NCBI GenBank assembly: GCA_020443425.1 | Contig: JAGRIE010000002.1 | Span: 62,001-126,000, forward strand | Source: Halioglobus sp. | GTDB lineage: Bacteria > Pseudomonadota > Gammaproteobacteria > Pseudomonadales > Halieaceae | Direction: 5' to 3' | Length of the DNA: 64,000 nt | Part shown: in pieces, positions 57,759 to 64,000 of the stretch | Position numbering within the stretch: position 1 is the stretch's first letter | Layout: the number at the start of each line of letters is the position of its first letter | Program-made: the position numbers and the translations under genes | The notes under the pieces: generated by a model | What the model was told of the DNA's origin: nothing | The model's database searches: none | Seen by the model: only the letters and a program-made list of their open reading frames with translations

Positions 57759-60473
57759 TCAGGCCACCGAGCGCTGCTCGAGGTTCTTGCTGGGTGCCGG
57801 CAATCCCAGGTCCTCCACATACTGCGCCATAATACGCTCGGCGCTGTAATGGGCTGCCCGCGCCAGCGCCGCGGCGCGCATCGCGCTGCGTGTGTCCGGC
57901 CAACCGTAGTGGGCGACGATCTGCGCGGCCATCTCCCGCGGGTCGCTGACCAGATAGCCGCTCACTTCATGCTCGATGATATCCCTCGGCCCCTTGCAGT
58001 CATACGCGATGGCGGGCATCCCGTGTGCAAAGGCCTCCAGCAGTACATTGCCGAAGGTATCAAAGCGGGAGGGAAAGACAAACAGGTCGAGGCCGGCGTA
58101 GAGCCCGGCCAGTGTCGGTTTGTCAATCCAGCCCATGAAGCGGGCGTCCGGCAGCAGCCGTTTGAGCTCTTCCTCCGCAGGGCCGCTGCCGGCGATCACC
58201 AGCTTCAGTTCCGGCAGCGACTTCCTGGCTCGGGCCATGATGTCGGGCAGATCCATGATGCCCTTCTCCGCGCTCAGCCGGCAGGCGATGAAAAGCACCG
58301 GTGTATCGTCGTTGGCGTCGTAGAACAGGTCCGACTTCCTGACCGGCACGATGGGGGCGATTACCTGTGGCGCGTGGTGGGCGGTGAGGAATACCCGCTC
58401 GCTGCCGAGTTCCATTTCAAAGCCTGTCAGCCAGGCCCTGTGCTCACGGTTCAGCACGAAAATGCCGTCGAACTGGCTGTACAGCAGTCGCAGCAGGCGT
58501 CGCACCCGGTCGCGCTCATGTTGTGTCGCCTGCGTTGTGCACTTGATGTACTCAATCCAGTCCGTGTGCATAAAAAAGAAACACGGTATGTTGAACATGA
58601 ACTTCAGGTACAGCGCGACTGCGACCATCGGGCCTTCAGTGGAGCAGATAACCCGGTCGTAGCCCCCCTCGTAGAAAATACGCGCAATCTCCAGCAGGTC
58701 CGGGATACGCAGTTGCTGGCCGCCGGATTCGGGCAGTGTGAAGGCCGACAGCGGTCGCGTTACATGCAGGTGAGGTTCAGGTTCCGCCGTCTCGTGGCAT
58801 ACCAGCATATCGATGGCGAGGTCATGTGCCTGTATCTGTCGCAGCTTGCCGGTCAGTGAGTTCGAAACGCCGTTTTTATCGAACAGGGTGTCGGTCAGGT
58901 GCAGTGCGCGGTGCTCGTGGTGGTTGCGGCCGAGGTGGGTGGCGAAGTTGTTGAGGAATGTCCTGTTCTGGTACAGCGCGCGGGTGCTGGCAAGCGCGGC
59001 GCCCGCCAGCACCGCCGCAATCATCACCGGGAAAGTCAGCTTGTCCACCAGCTGGCTCACGCAGCGGTCAGTGACCTGGGTATATTTGCTGGGGGTGCCC
59101 AGCAGCCAGGCGGTGACCTGGCTGGGTACTTCGAACTTGCGCGTCAGTGCCTCAGTGGAAAAGCCGCCGGGTTCACCCAGCTTCTCTGCCAGTGTCGACT
59201 CCTGCACACGGGTGATGATGACCTTGTTGATCTCGGTGAACAGCGCGGCGATAGACTGGTTGACCGTCTGCGTGAAGTCCTCGGCGGTGCCGGCGTGACT
59301 GTCGGCGATTTTCTCCAGATAGGAAATACAGAAGCGGTACTTCTTAGAGACTTTCCAGCGCAACATTTTGTTGGGTTTCTTACCTTGCAGCGCATCGTGG
59401 ATGAAGTCGAAAAATTTTCGCGACTGCTTGTTCTTCTGCAGCTCCAGCAACACATTGCTGAGCGCGAAGCAGGCGAGTTTGTCAGAGGCTTCGCCCCGGT
59501 GTAGCAAGATACGCAACAGGCCGGGATCCTCGATGTTGGTGGCAATCTGTGAAAAGTAGTCCAGCAGCGCAATATTGAGCTTCTGGTTCTCCGCCACATG
59601 ACCGAAGGGCGCAGTGCGGCCGGCACGAATCGCCTCCAGCGCGAGTTGTGAAGCCGGCTCAGTGCGCAGCCGCTGTTGCAGGTCGGGTATCAACAGGCGG
59701 GTTCCACACTGTCCCGCAAAGATGCCCATGTGGTCGTCTGAACCCCCGGTGAGGGATTTCGGGCGCGCGGGGTCGACACCGAAATCCTGGGGGTTGAGCT
59801 GGTGCTTGCGGGCGTAGTGGTGGATTTTCTCCGGTGTCAGGCCCTGTACCCAGTTCAGGGTGAGTGTGGACTGCCACAGGTCGCGCTGGCCGTTCAGCAC
59901 TTCAAATCGCTGGAACATCACGGCCAGCTTCTCGAACAGTTCGAGGTTGATTTTCTCGTTGCGGGTATAGAAGTACAGCGGATGGGGCAGTACTACCGGT
60001 ATATCGTTGGCCGCGGCGTAGCGCAGGAAATCGTAAACGTTCTGGCGTTTGTTGTTCAGCAGTACTTCCTGTTCGGGAGAGAAGCCATAGGTCAGCACAT
60101 GCAGGTAGAGATTGGCCTCGGGGAAATAGCAGGTGAATTCAGCGCCCACCAGTACATCGTATCCCTGGTCCTGCAGTTTCCAGCATGAGCGGGCATTGTT
60201 GTGGTTGGTGACAGTGAGAACATCGCTGCCATTGCGACGCAGGCATTTCACCAGCTTGCCGGTTTTCAGCCAGGTTTCCGGCAGGCCCAGTATCCGCCCC
60301 CACAGCTCATCGGGTGTATCGCTGTTGTGATCGTGACAGTGCATGTCGATGCGCAGGGTATCCTCATCGGCAAATCGCAGTGACTCCCGTTGCAGATAGG
60401 TATTGAACTCCTGCGCGAGTGATTGCCTGAAGTCTCCCGAACGGACGTTGCGCGGTCTGTTGTCCCGGATCAT
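57759..60473 (-). CDS. PHP-domain / GT4 glycosyltransferase fusion protein
   Basis: A 904-residue two-domain protein. The N-terminal PHP phosphoesterase has all metal motifs: MHCHDHNSD (H45, H47), VTNHNN (H91), GAEFT (E112), LPHPLYF (H164), EVLNG (E191) and GGSDDHMG (D246, H248). Residues about 260-540 are mostly helical and unassigned, with one hydrophobic stretch, FPVMIAAVLAGAALAS. The C-terminal GT4 domain has ICSTEGPMVAVAL, FIACRLSAEKGIMDLP, VIAGSGPAEEELKRLLP and D805-x7-E813 in SRFDTFGNVLLEAFA, where the first Glu of E-x7-E is Asp. It overlaps the aminotransferase by ATGA. A glycolipid-forming role is inferred from neighbours. Confidence 0.88.
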   Translation of the reverse strand: MIRDNRPRNVRSGDFRQSLAQEFNTYLQRESLRFADEDTLRIDMHCHDHNSDTPDELWGRILGLPETWLKTGKLVKCLRRNGSDVLTVTNHNNARSCWKLQDQGYDVLVGAEFTCYFPEANLYLHVLTYGFSPEQEVLLNNKRQNVYDFLRYAAANDIPVVLPHPLYFYTRNEKINLELFEKLAVMFQRFEVLNGQRDLWQSTLTLNWVQGLTPEKIHHYARKHQLNPQDFGVDPARPKSLTGGSDDHMGIFAGQCGTRLLIPDLQQRLRTEPASQLALEAIRAGRTAPFGHVAENQKLNIALLDYFSQIATNIEDPGLLRILLHRGEASDKLACFALSNVLLELQKNKQSRKFFDFIHDALQGKKPNKMLRWKVSKKYRFCISYLEKIADSHAGTAEDFTQTVNQSIAALFTEINKVIITRVQESTLAEKLGEPGGFSTEALTRKFEVPSQVTAWLLGTPSKYTQVTDRCVSQLVDKLTFPVMIAAVLAGAALASTRALYQNRTFLNNFATHLGRNHHEHRALHLTDTLFDKNGVSNSLTGKLRQIQAHDLAIDMLVCHETAEPEPHLHVTRPLSAFTLPESGGQQLRIPDLLEIARIFYEGGYDRVICSTEGPMVAVALYLKFMFNIPCFFFMHTDWIEYIKCTTQATQHERDRVRRLLRLLYSQFDGIFVLNREHRAWLTGFEMELGSERVFLTAHHAPQVIAPIVPVRKSDLFYDANDDTPVLFIACRLSAEKGIMDLPDIMARARKSLPELKLVIAGSGPAEEELKRLLPDARFMGWIDKPTLAGLYAGLDLFVFPSRFDTFGNVLLEAFAHGMPAIAYDCKGPRDIIEHEVSGYLVSDPREMAAQIVAHYGWPDTRSAMRAAALARAAHYSAERIMAQYVEDLGLPAPSKNLEQRSVA

Positions 60474-62188
60474 GGCGCTATCTCCCCTGTGGTTACTGGC
60501 TGGTCGTACTGTGTGCGTGGTTTCAGTTTGCCCAGTAGTGGGAATCGGGCCTGTAGCATTTCAGAAATCAGCTGACGCTGGATCGTCTTTTCGGTCAGGG
60601 CTGCGCCCTGCCACCACCAGCCATCCGCGGACATCTGTTGCGCTGCTTTCACAAAGCGGCGTGTCACGTCCTGGAAGTCCTCGTCGGTGAAATTCAGGCT
60701 CATAATCATGCGGCCGCTGCCGACCCAGCTCAGCTCCAGTCCCTGGTCGCGCAGGTAGAACTGGAACATCCAGTTGTAGCGCCCGGGTACCAGGTACAGC
60801 ACCGTGCAGATGGTGTGCAGGTTCACCACTTTCACTGGCAGCCCCGCAGCCCTCAGTTTTTCATTCAGTGTACTGATGCGGTCGTTCCAGGTTGTCTCCG
60901 CCTCGGCGTACAGTCGCTGGTAGTGCGGTTGTTCTATACGCTGCAGGAAGACATTCATCGCCGCCAGCACATACGGGTGTGAGTTGAAGGTGCCGCGGGC
61001 AAAGGAGATATTCGCCGGCTGCTGCGGTTTGAAACGCTGCATCAGGTCGCGGCGGCCGCACACCACACCGACCGGCAGCCCGCCACCCAGGGTCTTGCCG
61101 TAGGTCACCATGTCTGCCTGCACGTCGAAATATCCCTGGGCGCCGCGGTAGCCGAGCCGGAACCCGGTAAACACCTCATCGAAAATGAGGACGATGCCGC
61201 GACGCGTGCAGACTTCGCGCACGCGCTGCAGCCAGCGGGTGTATACCTCGCGGTTGAAGTCGGCCGCGCGCTTGCTGTTGACCAGGCTGGCATCCCCGGC
61301 GGCATCGGCATTTGGATGCAGGGCCTGCAGCGGGTTGACCAGTACGCAGGCGATGTCAGTGCGGGTCTCCAGTACCTGCAGGGTGCGTTCGCTGAGATCG
61401 GAAAGTGTGTATACATCGTCGACCTTGCGCTGGTTGCCGACGCCGGGTTGTACCCCGTCCCACCAGCCGTGGTAGGCGCCACACAGGCGCACCAGGTGTG
61501 TCCTTCCCGTGTGGTAGCGGGCGAGGCGCACGGCCTGCATCACCGCCTCTGTGCCCGACATATGAAACGACACCTCGTCCAGTCCCGCGATCTGCGCTAT
61601 CCGCTCCACGTTGTCCCGCACCACCGGGTGATAGGCACCCAGTACCGGCCCGAGACTGTCGACCATGGCCGCGCCTTCGGCCATGCACGCCTTGTAAAAG
61701 TCATAGCCGAAGACATTGACGCCGTAGGAGCCAGTGAGGTCATAACGCCAGTTGCCGTCGAGATCGCAGACACGCACGCCCTCGCTCTGTTCAGCTATGC
61801 TGGCCTGGCGCAGGGCCTGCGGCAGACGGTCGCGGAAGGGAAACGGCACCCGATAGGCGCTGGTGAAGTTCACATCGGAGATCCTGCCGTGCAGCGAGGC
61901 TGCGTATTCCAGTGACAGCGGTGCGGTGGCCGCGGCGGCCTGGGCCAGTCGCGACAGACCCGCCCGGCGCTGCGCCGCCACCGGGGCCGGTGCGCCGTCG
62001 CAGTTGAAGAACTGCGTATCATTAAAACTGTAGGCGGCGACCTGGCGCGCAACCCGGCGCGACCATTTTGCGTGGCCGCGCAGGGAGGGGTGCTTGGCGC
62101 GGGAGAGCCGGAGGCGGATATGGACCCTGTACAGCACGGTGCCAATGGCGCCAGCCGACAGCAGGTAGAGCAGCGTAGTCTGTAACAT
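60470..62188 (-). CDS. Membrane-anchored class III (GSAM-like) aminotransferase
   Basis: A 572-residue PLP enzyme. An N-terminal hydrophobic helix (TTLLYLLSAGAIGTVLYRV) anchors it; about 110 unassigned residues follow, then the fold-type I aminotransferase. HMSGTEAVMQAVRLAR (SGTEA at 211-215) binds phosphate, GAYHGWWDG stacks PLP, IFDEVFTGFR has Asp337, and YGKTLGGGLPVG has the Schiff-base Lys365. It is closest to glutamate-1-semialdehyde aminotransferases, but those are soluble and near 430 residues. It leads the operon, with AGGGA 5 nt before ATG 62188 and a hairpin upstream. Confidence 0.88.
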   Translation of the reverse strand: MLQTTLLYLLSAGAIGTVLYRVHIRLRLSRAKHPSLRGHAKWSRRVARQVAAYSFNDTQFFNCDGAPAPVAAQRRAGLSRLAQAAAATAPLSLEYAASLHGRISDVNFTSAYRVPFPFRDRLPQALRQASIAEQSEGVRVCDLDGNWRYDLTGSYGVNVFGYDFYKACMAEGAAMVDSLGPVLGAYHPVVRDNVERIAQIAGLDEVSFHMSGTEAVMQAVRLARYHTGRTHLVRLCGAYHGWWDGVQPGVGNQRKVDDVYTLSDLSERTLQVLETRTDIACVLVNPLQALHPNADAAGDASLVNSKRAADFNREVYTRWLQRVREVCTRRGIVLIFDEVFTGFRLGYRGAQGYFDVQADMVTYGKTLGGGLPVGVVCGRRDLMQRFKPQQPANISFARGTFNSHPYVLAAMNVFLQRIEQPHYQRLYAEAETTWNDRISTLNEKLRAAGLPVKVVNLHTICTVLYLVPGRYNWMFQFYLRDQGLELSWVGSGRMIMSLNFTDEDFQDVTRRFVKAAQQMSADGWWWQGAALTEKTIQRQLISEMLQARFPLLGKLKPRTQYDQPVTTGEIAP

Positions 62189-62204
62189 AGTTTCCCTGGT
62201 GCAA

Positions 62205-62230
62205 GTGCGGGTCACCGGGATGACCCGCAC
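62205..62230 (-). promoter_or_regulatory. Perfect hairpin in the leader of the aminotransferase/PHP-GT4 operon
   Basis: GTGCGGGTCA and TGACCCGCAC form a perfect 10-bp stem with a 6-nt loop. On the minus strand it ends 17 nt before ATG 62188, close to the ribosome binding site. It could be a translational control hairpin, an operator, or the end signal of the phoD-type gene upstream. Confidence 0.55.
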
Positions 62231-62320
62231 CTGTTGGTTTAAAGCAACTTACAGGGAAAGCATTTCAGTGGGGTGACGCTTTTGCGACAGTGTTGTTGCA
62301 GATCGCGGCTGTCGTCGAGG

Positions 62321-64000
62321 TCAGCGCGGGTCCAGTACACCCGAGGGTGCGGGCTCTGCGACCCGTGCGCCCGCGGTCGCGGCGATGGGCATGCCGTGCA
62401 GGCTGACATGGTCCAACTGGTCACGGTAGCGCGGCGGCGTCTGCGCGGGATCGTCGGCGGCAAATGCAATCATCTGGTTCCCCAGCACATCCGGGGAGCC
62501 GGGCGTCAGTTTGTCCTGCCACCAGTACTCAAAAGTGGCCGATTCACTGGTGAGGTGGACGATACCGTAGCCGTGATCGACCCATTCGACAAACTGGCAG
62601 GCCGGCGAGCTGTTGATGATGCCTTTCTCCGCGTTGCGGGATGCCGCTACCCGCTGTGCGGTGGTCGAATCGGGCAGATTGTTTGCGACGATTTCGTCGA
62701 AGCCGCCACGGCCCATGGATGTGGGCGCAAACTCAACACCCACAGAGGCCGCCCTGGCGTTGTCCGTTACTGTATTGGCAGTGCTGCCGCGGTAATAGCC
62801 GGCGGCAGCATTCTCTGCGGTGGAGCCGTTCTGCGTATTCGCCGTGACATCGCCGGATCGGTAGCCGGACAAGCCTTTTTCCACCAGGTCCGACCCCCAG
62901 TTGCCATGCATGTCGCCGGAGACAACGATGTTATTGTGCAGCCGCTGCGCCGCGCTGTTATCGCCGCGCAGAAATTCGAAAAACTGCTGCCGCTCCTCCG
63001 GATAGTCTGCCCAGCGTGTCAGGTCACTGGTGATCCAGGTCTGGTTGACCAGCAGTCGCCAGCGCTTGCCCTGTTGCTGCGATGCCGCCATGCCCTCGGT
63101 CAGCCACTCGTACTGTTTTCTCGAAAACAGGCTGTCGCCGGACGCCAGGTGGGAACTATCGGAAACCACACCCGGCCGCTCCCTTGAGGGCAGGTAGAGT
63201 TGTGTGTCGACACAGAAAATATCTGCCATCGGGCCGTAGTCCAGTTTGCGATAGATCTGCAGGGGGTCAGCCGGCTCGGGGTAGCTGCCGTCCTCCACCA
63301 GCACAAATTCCCCGCTGCCATCAGCGCGTACCGGCCGCGTCGGCGTCCACTCGTAGAATGCGCGCACCGTATCGGCCAGCGTGGTGGTCTGCTGGCTGTC
63401 GTCGACGCTGCTGTCGTCCAGTTCGTTGCCGAAATTGACGGAGATGTCGTGATTGTCCCAGACTATGGCCCAGGGGTGTTGCTGGTGGGCGCGCAGGAGA
63501 TTGGGGTCTGATCGATACAGCGCATAGCGACGCCTGACCTCGTCGAGATTAAGCCAGTCCCGGTAATCCACATAGTTGATATCGTCGATGTCGCGCCGCG
63601 CCCGCACGGTCTCGTCCTCGTCGACAAACTCATAGATGTAATCACCGCAGTGCGCGACCAGATCAATATCGTTGCGGTCGGCGAGGTGGCCGTAGCCGCT
63701 CCAGTAGGAAGACCAGTAGCTCGAGCAGGAGACCACGGCGATGCGCACCGCACTGACGTCTACCTCGGGCGCGGTGCGTGTCCTGCCGACAATGGACGTG
63801 AGTCCGCCGAGGGCGCTGAACTGGTAGTAGTAGCTTGTCGCGGGTGACAGGCCGACGACATCGACCTTGATGGTCCAGTCATGTTCGGAGATGGCATCCT
63901 GCGTCCCCTGGGCCACCACGTTCCGCATCCCGGGATCGGTTGCCACCTGCCAGGTCACGGGCACTGCGTCTCCCGCGGCATCCTCTTCCGTCACCCGGGT
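62321..64000 (-). CDS. PhoD-type alkaline phosphatase/phosphodiesterase, 5' end outside window
   Basis: At least 560 residues; the frame stays open to the window edge, so signal peptide and start are missing. The visible N-terminus is a fibronectin-like lead (VGLSPATSYYYQFSALGG). The metallophosphatase then has AVVSCSSYWSSYWSGY, VAHCGDYIYEFVDEDE, IVWDNHDISVNFGNE, VSGDMHGNWGSDL and FVEWVDHGYGIVHL. PhoD enzymes are Tat-exported Ca/Fe-dependent phosphodiesterases used in phosphate scavenging. It ends 132 nt before the lipid operon, on the same strand. No Pho box can be judged without the upstream region. Confidence 0.93.
   Translation of the reverse strand, partial: TRVTEEDAAGDAVPVTWQVATDPGMRNVVAQGTQDAISEHDWTIKVDVVGLSPATSYYYQFSALGGLTSIVGRTRTAPEVDVSAVRIAVVSCSSYWSSYWSGYGHLADRNDIDLVAHCGDYIYEFVDEDETVRARRDIDDINYVDYRDWLNLDEVRRRYALYRSDPNLLRAHQQHPWAIVWDNHDISVNFGNELDDSSVDDSQQTTTLADTVRAFYEWTPTRPVRADGSGEFVLVEDGSYPEPADPLQIYRKLDYGPMADIFCVDTQLYLPSRERPGVVSDSSHLASGDSLFSRKQYEWLTEGMAASQQQGKRWRLLVNQTWITSDLTRWADYPEERQQFFEFLRGDNSAAQRLHNNIVVSGDMHGNWGSDLVEKGLSGYRSGDVTANTQNGSTAENAAAGYYRGSTANTVTDNARAASVGVEFAPTSMGRGGFDEIVANNLPDSTTAQRVAASRNAEKGIINSSPACQFVEWVDHGYGIVHLTSESATFEYWWQDKLTPGSPDVLGNQMIAFAADDPAQTPPRYRDQLDHVSLHGMPIAATAGARVAEPAPSGVLDPR

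Noticed and set aside
57738-58859. 373-codon open frame on the plus strand
   Set aside because: Antisense to the GT4 domain of the PHP-GT4 gene. GC-rich codon bias creates long empty frames opposite real genes; no recognisable domain.
1-64000. CRISPR arrays, tRNA/rRNA genes, insertion sequences or prophage genes
   Set aside because: No regularly spaced direct repeats, no tRNA-like cloverleaf or TTCGA-type T-loop contexts recognised, and no transposase, integrase or phage proteins among the coding regions. A tRNA search tool would settle the RNA part.

Overview
The window is ordinary, gene-dense chromosomal DNA of high GC content with 54 well-supported protein-coding genes, plus one low-confidence small reading frame. 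I found no rRNA, tRNA, CRISPR array, insertion sequence or prophage. The gene set points to a marine or brackish aerobic gammaproteobacterium: NhaD-type Na+/H+ antiporter, 2-subunit RND efflux, RlmD, CbpA/CbpM, NorR-Hmp, AlgI/AlgJ-type O-acetylation and an exported sulfatase. A member of the Cellvibrionales (Halieaceae-like) is my best guess, but this is inference from gene content only. A phasin with a histone-H1-like tail suggests polyhydroxyalkanoate storage.

Layout. 1-2780 (minus): nitronate monooxygenase (cut by the window edge), HSL-type esterase and M42-like peptidase. 3015-6382 (plus): MFS transporter, aspartoacylase-like amidohydrolase and a divergent MTA/SAH-nucleosidase-like protein. 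6425-9694 (minus): CbpM-CbpA co-chaperone pair, CorA and a permuted-papain hydrolase. 9983-12136 (plus): NhaD and the phasin. 12285-14002 (minus): DegT aminotransferase and DUF1579-like protein. 14239-17449: EamA transporter, exported START protein, TrhA/hemolysin III (minus) and a lipoprotein with an NmrA-like Rossmann domain. 17551-21947 (minus): methyltransferase, GST, metallophosphoesterase, arylsulfatase. 22105-25054 (plus): gnd-zwf. 25063-27747 (minus): AlgJ/AlgX-like and AlgI-like O-acetylation pair. 27933-36726 (plus): GST, cytochrome c5-like lipoprotein with a Tat-exported FAD oxidase, fatty acid hydroxylase, CoA transferase, RND efflux pair. 36761-38406 (minus): RlmD and an S4 protein. 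38653-42221: glycine-zipper protein, then divergent norR-hmp. 42367-49982: lytic transglycosylase, DUF2238 protein, NMT1/THI5-type ABC transporter, GT4 glycosyltransferase, lipoprotein, secreted alpha/beta hydrolase. 50100-55188: D-aminoacylase-family amidohydrolase divergent from an AraC regulator, MscS channel, retropepsin-like protease. 55248-62188 (minus): SDR, then a tightly coupled four-gene operon. 62321-64000 (minus): PhoD-type phosphatase, cut by the window edge.

The most interesting locus is the minus-strand operon 62188-56194: a membrane-anchored class III aminotransferase, a PHP-domain/GT4-glycosyltransferase fusion, a phosphatidylserine decarboxylase with an altered cleavage motif, and an Mpo1/DUF962-like membrane protein. 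The reading frames overlap by 4 nt or are 3 nt apart, and a perfect hairpin lies in the leader. I read it as a candidate, apparently undescribed membrane amino/glycolipid-modifying pathway. The second clear system is nitric oxide detoxification: three GGT-N7-ACC-type NorR sites and a -24/-12 promoter lie between norR and hmp. A third is a cytochrome c lipoprotein overlapping a Tat-exported covalent-FAD oxidase, probably a periplasmic sugar-acid or lactone dehydrogenase that donates electrons to cytochrome c.
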